A stretch of 64,000 nt of DNA, from positions 96,357 to 160,356 of the forward strand of contig JAEWIZ010000021.1 of NCBI GenBank assembly GCA_023386815.1. Reading direction: 5' to 3'. Origin of the DNA: Bacillota bacterium. GTDB taxonomy: Bacteria; Bacillota; Clostridia; Lachnospirales; Lachnospiraceae. Every line of letters starts with the position of its first letter. Within the stretch, counting starts at the first letter, position 1. A program made the position numbers and the translations under genes. Positions 17,492 to 26,547 of this stretch are shown here, one piece after another. The notes under the pieces are model-generated. The model was not told the origin of the DNA. It did not search any database and saw only the letters and a program-made list of their open reading frames with translations.

Positions 17492-17599
17492 TTATTCAGT
17501 GTCCCACTTGACGGTAGCACACCATTTACTACATGGGGTATACTTTGCTGAAGTGGCTTCTACATTTCTACAATTTCGTCCAAGAAAATATAAAATCAT
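17492..17599 (-). CDS. Possible 35-residue Cys-containing peptide
   Basis: A short frame between converging genes. It encodes a peptide with three cysteines, including CSKWC, and several Trp/Lys residues, ending VKWDTE. No clear ribosome site precedes the ATG. The composition looks more protein-like than the AT-rich surroundings, so it may be a real small gene or the worn end of a lost gene. Not recognised. Confidence 0.2.
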   Translation of the reverse strand: MILYFLGRNCRNVEATSAKYTPCSKWCATVKWDTE

Positions 17600-17702
17600 A
17601 TTGTAATATTATCTATATTTGGTATAAGAGAGATAAAAATATGAATTTAATACATTTTTAAAAATGATCTTAATGATACGATGGTCTAGCCGGAGTGATA
17701 AT

Positions 17703-18152
17703 CTATTCGGTAATATTATTAACTCTTAAACAGTTTTCATAAGCCAATGTCTGTAATATCTTATATAGACCTTGTACATTAAACTGTTTTGGGAACTCTA
17801 GCTTATGTGATGCGTATTGAACTTGGTGACCTTTTAAGTCATGTGAGCTAATATATGTGAACGTTAATTCGCTATCATCAAAGCCGAAGCCAGAAGTCTC
17901 CATTGTTACGTCAACAAGTGAAAATAGATTAATTGACTTGATCCTAGTTTTCGTTCCGGTTGCCCCTTGCTTATCACTTAGTATAATTCGCTTATTGGTG
18001 AAGATTAATGCATCTCTGATAAGCTTAAATCCCATGGTAATAGATTCTCCATCCATTAAATACATACCGTAATCTTTTTCAAGAGTGCCTATATCCACAG
18101 CACTATAATTTCCTAAAGCACCTTGTAAAACGTTCTTAATTCCAAAAGCCAT
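17703..18152 (-). CDS. Bacterial PH-domain protein (bPH_1 / YvbH-like)
   Basis: A 149-residue soluble protein occupied almost entirely by a bacterial pleckstrin-homology fold. The pattern GESITMGFKLIRDALIFTNKRIILSDKQG, seen as two adjoining strands, followed by KTRIKSINLFSLVDVTMETSG is typical of the family (formerly DUF1696). A good site (AAGGAAGG) precedes the ATG. Cellular role is unknown for nearly all members. It is separated from the GH2 gene upstream by 230 AT-rich bases with no other feature I can support. Confidence 0.85.
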   Translation of the reverse strand: MAFGIKNVLQGALGNYSAVDIGTLEKDYGMYLMDGESITMGFKLIRDALIFTNKRIILSDKQGATGTKTRIKSINLFSLVDVTMETSGFGFDDSELTFTYISSHDLKGHQVQYASHKLEFPKQFNVQGLYKILQTLAYENCLRVNNITE

Positions 18153-18382
18153 GATGATACCTTCCTTTTTATAGTATTTTTGCTTCTTCTTAGTATCGAT
18201 ATCCTTATCTGATATATCTTAAGAGAAACATGTCTATTCATAGGAATATAATACCATATTTTTTATAAAATACAATAATTATGTAATATAATTCCTTGTA
18301 AAAATACGTAAGTACTGAAATAAAAAAATTTACAATAAGTAAACTATATTATTCTGAATAATACTTAAATTATTCTATAGTC

Positions 18383-20620
18383 TTATTCTTCCTTTTTAAT
18401 CTTGTTGAGCTTTGCATTCAAATCCAGAAGATCTTCCTTAGTCAGGTTAATTCCCATAGTCCCGATCATTCCACTCAGTCTCAGGACGGTAAAACCACCG
18501 AGCATGCTCATCATGGCATCATTCATTTCAAAACCACCGGCAACTTTGTCACCCTTCTTTGGCATCATCTTACCAAGCAACCCCATGAAAAGAAGTCTAC
18601 CATGTTCGGTCATCATGATATCGTTTATCTTATCATTTAGGGAGAAATATCCCTCGGGCATTGTAATGTCAAACCAGTTCAAGATAGCGTTCTTTTCTTT
18701 CAATCGGTAGGACTCGTCAAAAGCCTCCACTTTGTTGATACTGCCCTCATCCTTTAACTCACCGGCTACAGCCACAAGAACGGTTTCGCCTATATTGGGC
18801 ACTTCAAAATAGAAGAAATGATCAGAAGCCTCCTTACTACCCATAGAAATACCGTTGGCAAACAGCTCTACTCGGGGCTGGTTGGAATAAACGGTGACCT
18901 TTGTTACCTCCTCAACGCGGTTAATATAGCGCTTACCACACAGGTGAACGAAGGGTTCATTGGACAGCCAAGCCTTATAAGCGTAGAAGGAGTCCTTCTT
19001 GTACTTGCGATCGAACGTAATCAAGCCCTTGTGATTTTGGCCATTCTCGCCGCCCTCACTGCGGGCATCAGCACCGAAGTCAAACATATTCCACACATGC
19101 GTAGCCCATAGATACTTACGGGTAAACAACTGGCGGATCAGTTCTTCGTGATAGAAAGCCTGATACTCTTCGGTGTAGTCTCCCTGAGTTGGATGAGAGG
19201 TATGCCAATTTAGTGCTTCACAGCCGTATTCGGAGCAACCGATAGGGATGTTAGGATTTGCAATATGGAAATGATCGAACCACGGGCCGTTCATGGATGT
19301 GTCTCCACCATACCAGCCGAAGTAATGGTTGTAAGAGACGACGTCGGGGATCTGAATGTAGGGGCTGTCAATCGGACAGGGGGAGACTGCAGCTATGGTG
19401 GTAGGGCGGGTTTTATCCATCTCATGGCACAGATCATTCAGGATTTTGTGGTTCTCTATGAGGTCCGGATCTGTGTCTCCCTTCATGCTAATCTCATTTG
19501 ATAGCCCCCATACAACGATGGATGGGTGATTGTAATTCTGGGTAATCAATTCTTTCATCTGACTGATGGTATTCTCACGGGCGGTGGGCATATGTTGGGA
19601 GATGTAGGGTATCTCAGCCCAGACAACCATGCCATGCTCATCACACAAATCATAGAAGTACTGGTCGTGTTGGTAGTGAGCTAAACGGATGGTGGTACAA
19701 CCCATTTCATAAATTAATTTAATATCCTCTTCATGATGCTCGGGTAACAGAGCATTACCAAATCCCCAACGATCCTGGTGACGGGATACACCTCGTAGAG
19801 GGTACTCCTTGTCATTGAGAATGAAGCCGTTGTCGGGGTCGATTCTATAGCTGCGGCAACCGAATCGGGATGAGACACAGTCGATGACTTCATCATTGTC
19901 TATTAGCTCAATTCTGGCGTTATATAAATAGGGGTCTTTACGACCATGCCATAGATGAACTTCGGGTATATGAAGTATTACCTTCGTATCGATGGACTCC
20001 ATCTTGATTACTTCCTTGTCGCAGGCCATAGTGATGGTATAGCGCAGTTTCTGCCCTGGCTTTGAGTTGGTTATCCAGGTCTCTATTTCTACGTTGGCAT
20101 TTTTCCCGCACACCTCAGGTGTTATTTTAAGGCCGGGGCCTCCAAAGTAATCCAAATCAAAATGAGAATCATTAACGCAAATAATGTTGATATCTCGGTA
20201 CAAACCACCATAGAAGGTGAAGTCAGCAACCTGAGGATAGACCTTGTCATTCGCTGTATTATCCACAGTGATCACAAACAGATTGTCACGTGTTAAGGTC
20301 TCGGTGATCTCTACACGCCAGGTGGAGTAGCCACCGTCATGATGAGCCAAATGCTTGCCATTCAGATAGACGTCAGCTGAGGAATTAGCGCCTCGCAGCT
20401 CCAGATAGTACCGATCAGTTTGTGGGAGATCCATTTTATCAAGAGTCTTAGCGTAGTAACCTATGCCTCGGTAGTAATCATTGCCGCCGTCCTGGCCGTC
20501 AATAGAATTCCAGCTATGGGGCAAGTTAACCCAATTCCAATTCATTGGCATCTCAGCAGGAATTTCAGTAGTTTGCTTTGTAAACGCCCATTTAGCGTTC
20601 AAATTATATACAGATCTCAA
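18383..20620 (-). CDS. Beta-galactosidase-like glycoside hydrolase, GH2
   Basis: A 745-residue GH2 enzyme with the sugar-binding, immunoglobulin-like and TIM-barrel domains in order. Acid/base Glu376 lies in WGLSNE, nucleophile Glu464 in GCSEYG; both are intact. A C-terminal extension of about 100 residues after the barrel and Ig-like part (EGYFSLNDKINDIMMTEHGR onward, rich in Met and Gly) is typical of a clostridial subgroup. Start is TTG with GGAGG seven bases upstream. No signal peptide: it acts on sugars taken up by the symporter encoded just upstream. Beta-galactosidase is the likeliest activity; beta-glucuronidase or another GH2 specificity cannot be excluded. Confidence 0.9.
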   Translation of the reverse strand: MRSVYNLNAKWAFTKQTTEIPAEMPMNWNWVNLPHSWNSIDGQDGGNDYYRGIGYYAKTLDKMDLPQTDRYYLELRGANSSADVYLNGKHLAHHDGGYSTWRVEITETLTRDNLFVITVDNTANDKVYPQVADFTFYGGLYRDINIICVNDSHFDLDYFGGPGLKITPEVCGKNANVEIETWITNSKPGQKLRYTITMACDKEVIKMESIDTKVILHIPEVHLWHGRKDPYLYNARIELIDNDEVIDCVSSRFGCRSYRIDPDNGFILNDKEYPLRGVSRHQDRWGFGNALLPEHHEEDIKLIYEMGCTTIRLAHYQHDQYFYDLCDEHGMVVWAEIPYISQHMPTARENTISQMKELITQNYNHPSIVVWGLSNEISMKGDTDPDLIENHKILNDLCHEMDKTRPTTIAAVSPCPIDSPYIQIPDVVSYNHYFGWYGGDTSMNGPWFDHFHIANPNIPIGCSEYGCEALNWHTSHPTQGDYTEEYQAFYHEELIRQLFTRKYLWATHVWNMFDFGADARSEGGENGQNHKGLITFDRKYKKDSFYAYKAWLSNEPFVHLCGKRYINRVEEVTKVTVYSNQPRVELFANGISMGSKEASDHFFYFEVPNIGETVLVAVAGELKDEGSINKVEAFDESYRLKEKNAILNWFDITMPEGYFSLNDKINDIMMTEHGRLLFMGLLGKMMPKKGDKVAGGFEMNDAMMSMLGGFTVLRLSGMIGTMGINLTKEDLLDLNAKLNKIKKEE

Positions 20621-20718
20621 AATAGTGCCTCCTTCATTTTGTATTGTAAAGGTGGCAGACCGACCTTAGCCTGTTCTACCACCTCTCATAAAATGCTTAT
20701 ATAAGGAATAAATTTAAT

Positions 20719-22137
20719 TTAAGCAGACTTGGCGCGTTTGGCATCCAGCTCTTCGTTCATCGTTGCCAGTCTCTTCTTATCCAGATTGTAGATCAAACCA
20801 AGTCCGACGAATTGAAGTGTTGCGCTCATGATATACAAACCGGCTACCAGATAGCGCATACTTAAAGCTACTTCAAAAGTTTGGTTGCCTTTATTCGCCT
20901 CTACATAGCCTAGAGCAGCCATGACTACCAGAGCCAGAGCGGGACCGATACCCTGTGCCAGTTTACGGAAAAAGGAGTGTAGAGAGTAGGTAACACCCTC
21001 CTCACGAACACCATTCTTCCATTCGTTATAATCGATAGCATCTCCCATAAGAGCCCAGGATACCGTTGAATAGATACCCATACCCAAACTGTTGATTAAC
21101 TGACATAGGATATAAATTATCAGACCGGACATATCTGGAGTAATTGGCAGAATCAGCATAGCTACACATGCTACCAAGCTGCAAAGAGAACCTATAACAG
21201 ACAATTCCTTCTTTCCGTATTTTTCTACCATTTTACGAGCCAATGGTGTAAATAAAAAGATGGGGATCATGGCGAATAACTGAACCACACCGGAAATCTT
21301 AGCATTGGCAAAGTAGGATTGGAATAGAACCTGCACAGCTGTGGAAGCACCCTGTATACCCAGGAACATGCCCATGGCAGCCATAGTAGCACCTACCGCC
21401 GGACGGTTGTGCAAGAAATTTCCCAAAGCCTTTAGAACATTGAACTTAGGCTGATCTTCATTGCACTTTACAGTTTCCTCTACGCGTATCTCAGTATTGC
21501 GAATCATGAACTGGAAGGAGATGAAGCCCATGATACCCATAAGCAGAGCTACGAAAAATACACGTTCACCAATGATGTTGTTATTAGCATCAAAGATCAA
21601 GAAGGGGAGAATAACCATGGGGACCATGTTTCCGATCAAGGAACCAACGGAACGCCATGCTGATAGAGATGCGCGATCGGCGGGATTCTTGGAGATGAGT
21701 GACAGCAAGGAACCGTAGGGGACATTGGCGATGGTGTAGAAAGCATCCCATAAAACGTAGCCGCAGATATAAATAATGATTTTGGCGGTTGCAGGTGCGT
21801 TATTCCAAGGGATGAAACACAGGGCACCGCCTATGATCAGGCCGATGGATCCTACATATATGTAGGTAAGAAACTTATTGCGCTTATATTGGCGCTTGTC
21901 GGCGTCAATGATAGAGCCGATGAGTGGATCATTAATGGCATCCCAAACCTGTACCACAATCAATAACGCGGCATACAGGATGGAATCCATTTGCATAAAC
22001 TGGGTCCAAAAAAGTGCCATAGTACCTTTCAACGCGAAGCTCATGTTACAACCAAAGTCGCCGGCAGCGTAGGCTAGGCTGTCACGCATACCAAACTTAC
22101 GGTGACCTTTTGAATCCAATTGATTAACTTTTTTCAT
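20719..22137 (-). CDS. GPH family sugar:cation symporter
   Basis: A 472-residue, 12-helix transporter of the glycoside-pentoside-hexuronide family (MelB/XynB-like). Family signs include the N-terminal DSLAYAAGDFGCNMSF, the loop DPLIGSIIDADKR, and the central GPH loop EEGVTYSLHSFFRKLAQGIGP region. Site AAAGGGG upstream. It lies 98 bases ahead of the GH2 gene on the same strand, so the two form a transport and hydrolysis pair for a beta-galactoside or related glycoside. Local base composition appears richer in GC than the flanks, shared with the GH2 gene. Confidence 0.92.
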   Translation of the reverse strand: MKKVNQLDSKGHRKFGMRDSLAYAAGDFGCNMSFALKGTMALFWTQFMQMDSILYAALLIVVQVWDAINDPLIGSIIDADKRQYKRNKFLTYIYVGSIGLIIGGALCFIPWNNAPATAKIIIYICGYVLWDAFYTIANVPYGSLLSLISKNPADRASLSAWRSVGSLIGNMVPMVILPFLIFDANNNIIGERVFFVALLMGIMGFISFQFMIRNTEIRVEETVKCNEDQPKFNVLKALGNFLHNRPAVGATMAAMGMFLGIQGASTAVQVLFQSYFANAKISGVVQLFAMIPIFLFTPLARKMVEKYGKKELSVIGSLCSLVACVAMLILPITPDMSGLIIYILCQLINSLGMGIYSTVSWALMGDAIDYNEWKNGVREEGVTYSLHSFFRKLAQGIGPALALVVMAALGYVEANKGNQTFEVALSMRYLVAGLYIMSATLQFVGLGLIYNLDKKRLATMNEELDAKRAKSA

Positions 22138-22233
22138 TAGGATTTTCCCCTTTCAATTGTTTTCGCTCAGAGGAGAACTTAGATTCCCTTGAACTTTGTA
22201 TTACAATTTTACCAATAAGGGGCTGTAACCGTG

Positions 22234-22265
22234 AGTATAATTTTCATATGTTTTAGTATAATTTT
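22234..22265 (-). promoter_or_regulatory. Promoter/operator region of the GPH-GH2 operon with direct repeat
   Basis: On the minus strand AAAATTATACT occurs twice, 21 bases apart (two helical turns). Each copy holds a TATACT -10-like hexamer. Either tandem -10 elements or a two-site operator is possible; no regulator gene is adjacent. Confidence 0.35.
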
Positions 22266-22322
22266 TAGATAACCTACTAAAACACTAATAAAAGTATACG
22301 ATTATAATTAAATGTTATCGAT

Positions 22323-23675
22323 TTATTTGTTAGAATTGCCTAATGTTCGCCTTTGGAGGATATATAACAACCCAATCAGATCAGCAAGCCCCCAACCTAT
22401 CGGAATTGCCCACCAGATTCCCGTAATACCGATAGATGGTATGGAGGAAAGAGCATAGGCTAGAACTACTCGGGTTCCAAGACTTACAATTGTTAGAACT
22501 ATGGATACTTCCGTTTTGCCTAACCCACGGAACAATCCATAAAACATAAAAAGGTATCCTATTAAGAAATAAAAGGTTCCTACGATAGCTAGGTATTGAG
22601 TTCCGATACGAATAATCTCAATTTCATCTGAATTTATAAATATCCCCATAAGAGGTTTTGCAAGGATCAAAACCAGAACTGTGATCACGACACAATAAAT
22701 GGTAATTATTTTTACTGCTGATCGTATACCATTATGGATACGATCTTGCCTATTTGCGCCTTTATTTAGAGCTATAAAGGTAGAAAATGCATTTCCGAAA
22801 TCCTGTACAGGCATGTAGGCGAAACTATCTATTTTAACAACTGCTGCAAAAGCAGCCATAACTTGAACACCAAAGTTATTAACTAAACCTTGTATCAATA
22901 AGATACCAAAATTCATAATAGATTGTTGAATACTGGATAACAAGGAATAACTGGTTATCATTTTAATGATAGCTTTATCTAAAACTATATGCTTTCGTGT
23001 TAATCGAATCAGAGATACTTTGGCAATGGAATAAATTGCAATACCTACAGCAGAGAAACACTGTGCAATAATAGTGGCATATGCGGCGCCTTCAACACCC
23101 ATTTTTAGAGGAACTACCAGGATATAGTCCAGTACAATATTAATTACTGCAGATATTATGAGAAATATAAGCGGTATCAAGGAATTGCCTAAGCTTCTGA
23201 CAACAGAGGCAAAAAAGTTATATAGACTGGTAAAAGCAAAGCCATAGAAAATAATTAGTAAATAAGCTTTGGTATCAGCAAGTATTTCAGTAGGAATTTG
23301 AATAAAACGAAGGATTTCATCGATAAAAATGATGGCACCTATATTAATAATTATCGTTACTATTCCGATAAAGCTAAATGCAGTGAATAAGCTGCTTTTC
23401 AACTTGTCAATCTCGTTTGCTCCGTAAAAGTAAGAAAATACTGCACCACTACCCATACATAAGCCTAATACAATTGAGGTTAGCAGAACCATGATAGAGA
23501 ATGAGCTACCGACCGCTGCGAGGGCATTAGAACCAATAAATCTTCCTACAATCACTGTATCAGCCACATTATATAGCTGTTGAAATATATTACCGATTAT
23601 CATTGGAACAGCAAAGCTTAATATTGCTTTTGACTCTTTCTTATGAATTAAATTGTTTGATTTATCGTGTTTCAT
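22323..23675 (-). CDS. MATE family efflux transporter
   Basis: A 450-residue, 12-helix multidrug and toxin extrusion protein of the DinF/NorM-like clostridial group. The conserved start (PMIIGNIFQQLYNVADTVIVGRFIG) and matching repeat in the second half (NFGVQVMAAFAAVVKIDSF) are clear. Site AAAGGATG upstream. It is transcribed towards the GPH-GH2 operon with a 185-base gap that carries that operon's promoter; no strong terminator is visible after it. Substrate not predictable. Confidence 0.92.
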   Translation of the reverse strand: MKHDKSNNLIHKKESKAILSFAVPMIIGNIFQQLYNVADTVIVGRFIGSNALAAVGSSFSIMVLLTSIVLGLCMGSGAVFSYFYGANEIDKLKSSLFTAFSFIGIVTIIINIGAIIFIDEILRFIQIPTEILADTKAYLLIIFYGFAFTSLYNFFASVVRSLGNSLIPLIFLIISAVINIVLDYILVVPLKMGVEGAAYATIIAQCFSAVGIAIYSIAKVSLIRLTRKHIVLDKAIIKMITSYSLLSSIQQSIMNFGILLIQGLVNNFGVQVMAAFAAVVKIDSFAYMPVQDFGNAFSTFIALNKGANRQDRIHNGIRSAVKIITIYCVVITVLVLILAKPLMGIFINSDEIEIIRIGTQYLAIVGTFYFLIGYLFMFYGLFRGLGKTEVSIVLTIVSLGTRVVLAYALSSIPSIGITGIWWAIPIGWGLADLIGLLYILQRRTLGNSNK

Positions 23676-23795
23676 TTGTTCATCCTTTCAGTATAGATAA
23701 GACAGTGACCTGATGTATAGAATATAAGCATTAGCCTGTATCTTACTATATAACCTTTTTTAAATCAAGGTTAACAGCCCTCTTTCATGCTAAAA

Positions 23796-23827
23796 AGGAG
23801 TTAGCGCAAATAATTCGGCTAACTCCT
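23796..23827 (-). terminator. Terminator of the aldo/keto reductase gene
   Basis: On the minus strand AGGAGTTAGC pairs with GCTAACTCCT (10 perfect pairs, 12-base loop) followed by TTTTT at 23791-23796. Confidence 0.8.
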
Positions 23828-23921
23828 CGATTTAAAATTACTATTTGTCGCTCTTGTAAAGACCCGATTTCAGGTTCAGATCAAAAGCATTTTTTTGTCT
23901 CGGTTAAAGAATAATATAGTA

Positions 23922-25034
23922 TCAATAGATCTCTTTCTCGGCAAGTTTATAATCAGCGATTGATAGCTTTCTTATAATATCAATCTGATAAGGACATTTT
24001 GGCATGCAGTCACCACATCGGGTACAGCGGTCTGCTTTCACCTCCAGGTTAGAATAACGCTTCATTGCCATATCTTTATTACCAAACCAGAAACGTAAGC
24101 GCTCTTTAAGAGCATAATCAGAGGCATTGGTTACAATTCCATCCGCCATCTGGCGATCATAATATCCTTCGTATCGGAAAATCTCAGTAATCGGCACACC
24201 TTCTGGACATGGAAGACAGCGCCCACATTGACGACAGACATAAGTACCTAGCTCTGGTGCATTTAGGTATAACTCTTCTATCTCATTTGGCAACATGGGA
24301 GTAAACTGTTTTGCATAGCTTAAATCAGCTTCCAGCATCTCCCGGTTATTAATTCCAGCGACAACGATGGATACCGGCTGACTAAAAGCATAGCGGAAGG
24401 CTGTTTCAGCAGATCTCCACAATAGGCCGTCACCGACCGGCTTCATCAAAATTACAGCAGTATTATGTACTTGCGCCAATGGCAGCAGCTCAGACTGGAT
24501 TTCCGGAAAATTAAAATGATCATAATAATTTATGGTGGTCATTACAGCATCAAACGGGAATTCTTTGAGTGCTCTGATTAGTACATCCGGTTGACCATGC
24601 ATGGATATCCCAATATGCTTTATCTTACCTTCCATTTTGGCCTGTATAGCTCCCTCGATTGCTCCGCCTGGGGATAAGATCTGATCCAGCTCTGCCATCG
24701 TACCTACCGCGTGCATAATCAATAGATCGACGTAATCAGTTCTCAAATTATTTAAGCTTTGGTCAAGGGACTTTAGGCATTCGTCCTTCGTTCTCTCTGC
24801 TGTTTTCGTTGCAAGAATATACTCGTTTCTTCGATGTGATACACATTGTCCGATTTTACGCTCGGACTCACCATTTCCATAGCTTGCAGCTGTCTCGATA
24901 TAGTTACCACCTGCATCCAGATAGCGGTTTAATAAGTAATCAGCTTCTACAACCGGTATTTCCAGTAGGTGGAAACCTCCAAAACCTAGAATTGTAGTAT
25001 CTAAACCAGTGTTACCAAATGATCTCTTTTCCAT
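23922..25034 (-). CDS. Aldo/keto reductase with C-terminal 4Fe-4S domain
   Basis: A 370-residue enzyme: an AKR barrel (about 1-265; RSFGNTGLDTTILGFGG start, conserved Tyr in TAASYGNGES, Lys in ATKTAE and His in LLIMHAVG) fused to a ferredoxin-like tail with CRQCGRCLPCPEG and CTRCGDCMPKCP, giving ligands for iron-sulfur centres. ATG 25034 is used because AAAGGAGG lies just upstream; an earlier in-frame ATG at 25058 precedes that site. Such fused proteins are common in anaerobes; electron donor and substrate are unknown. Monocistronic, ended by the hairpin downstream. Confidence 0.9.
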   Translation of the reverse strand: MEKRSFGNTGLDTTILGFGGFHLLEIPVVEADYLLNRYLDAGGNYIETAASYGNGESERKIGQCVSHRRNEYILATKTAERTKDECLKSLDQSLNNLRTDYVDLLIMHAVGTMAELDQILSPGGAIEGAIQAKMEGKIKHIGISMHGQPDVLIRALKEFPFDAVMTTINYYDHFNFPEIQSELLPLAQVHNTAVILMKPVGDGLLWRSAETAFRYAFSQPVSIVVAGINNREMLEADLSYAKQFTPMLPNEIEELYLNAPELGTYVCRQCGRCLPCPEGVPITEIFRYEGYYDRQMADGIVTNASDYALKERLRFWFGNKDMAMKRYSNLEVKADRCTRCGDCMPKCPYQIDIIRKLSIADYKLAEKEIY

Positions 25035-25208
25035 AGATCCTCCTTTAGAGTTACTCATTCTTTATTACATGATATGCTTCCTATGAAAAGGATATCATAT
25101 TCTATATTTTAGTTCAAGAAAGACGCAATAGTTTCCTGGCAAAATATAATTCATGAGGATAAAGGATACTGTCATATATTTATAACAACATACAATTTGA
25201 GGATATCT

Positions 25209-26528
25209 ATGACGATCTATATTGTTGAACAAGGAGATACGATTAATTCGATTGCAGATAAATTTGGTTTTCCCGTAGATAGGCTGGTGCAAGATAATGG
25301 CTTAATCTACCCTTATAACTTAGTGATCGGTCAAGCTATTGTAATTGCATTTCCAAAGCAGGTTTATACTGTTTTGCAGGGAGATTCCTTACAAAGTATT
25401 GCAGATGCCAATCATGTATCTGTGATGCAATTGTTGCGTAATAATCCTTTTCTTTCTGAACGGGAGTATATTTACCCGGGAGAAACCCTAGTAATTAGTT
25501 ATGATACAACAAGCAGTATTACGATAAACGGATATGCTTATCCTTATATACAAAATGACATACTTCTAAAAATCCTGCCTAATTTAACTTATATCTCAGT
25601 TTTAAATTTTACCGTTACCGAAAATGGCGATATCGATACATTTTATGATGATACAGATATTATAGCAAAGTCAAAGGAATATAATGTAATTCCACTCATG
25701 GTGCTCTCTACGTTATCACTTCAAGGAGAACCAAATTATGCGGCAGTAGCAAGTGTTCTGCAAAATGAAGAATATCAGGACAATCTGATAGATAATGTAA
25801 TCAAGTACATGAGGGAGAAAGGATACTATGGTGTTAATTTCATATATAATTACTTGAGTGAGGAGAATCAATCCTTGTATTTGGAATTAACTAGTAGAAT
25901 ATCAAAGCGGGTTCAACAGGAAGGATTCTTATATATCCTTACCATCAATTATAAAATCTCACAAATTGGTGATGAAATATTGGAGAGAATCAATTATACA
26001 GCGTTTAGTGAGTATGCAAATAGTCTAATGTTTTTAGAATTCGTATGGGGTACGAATTATGGCCCACCGGAGCCGGTTTGTAATATGTACCATATCGAAA
26101 TATTAGTGGATTATTTAACAGCAATTAATGTTCCAAAAGAAAAAATAGTGATTGGAAAGCCAATCATAGGATATGAGTGGAAGCTACCATATATACCTGG
26201 CAAATCAAGTGCTAACTCCCTTACGCTTTATTCTGCTTATAATTTAGCTTATGACCACGGTGTCAGCATAGAGTTTGACCAGGAATCACAAACACCCTAT
26301 TTTTATTATAGCGAGGAATTGATTGATAAAGAAACGACTTATATTGTTTGGTTTCTCGATGCCAGATCAATCAATGCATTAGATGCATTAATTGTTGAGG
26401 ATGGTCTTAAGGGTGGAGCTATCTGGAATGTAATGATCTATTATCCGCAATTATGGATCATAATTTATTCTCAGTATGATATTATAAAAAACGAAGAATT
26501 AGGAGAGGGCAGGCATATAATGGTATAA
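25209..26528 (+). CDS. LysM protein with degenerate GH18-like domain (copy 1)
   Basis: A 439-residue protein: two LysM peptidoglycan-binding domains (about 2-45 and 49-94), then a GH18/SleL-like barrel (about 100-430). The overall plan is that of spore-cortex N-acetylglucosaminidases (YaaH/SleL). However, where active enzymes have DGVNIDFE, this protein has YGVNFIYN at 207-214, so the catalytic Glu is Asn214 and the two Asp residues are Tyr and Ile. It is therefore probably a wall- or spore-binding protein, not an enzyme. No signal peptide, as for many spore coat LysM proteins. ATG 25209 has GAGG upstream. A paralogue follows after 19 bases. Confidence 0.85.
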   Translation: MTIYIVEQGDTINSIADKFGFPVDRLVQDNGLIYPYNLVIGQAIVIAFPKQVYTVLQGDSLQSIADANHVSVMQLLRNNPFLSEREYIYPGETLVISYDTTSSITINGYAYPYIQNDILLKILPNLTYISVLNFTVTENGDIDTFYDDTDIIAKSKEYNVIPLMVLSTLSLQGEPNYAAVASVLQNEEYQDNLIDNVIKYMREKGYYGVNFIYNYLSEENQSLYLELTSRISKRVQQEGFLYILTINYKISQIGDEILERINYTAFSEYANSLMFLEFVWGTNYGPPEPVCNMYHIEILVDYLTAINVPKEKIVIGKPIIGYEWKLPYIPGKSSANSLTLYSAYNLAYDHGVSIEFDQESQTPYFYYSEELIDKETTYIVWFLDARSINALDALIVEDGLKGGAIWNVMIYYPQLWIIIYSQYDIIKNEELGEGRHIMV

Positions 26529-26547
26529 ATCATAATATGAGGTTAAT

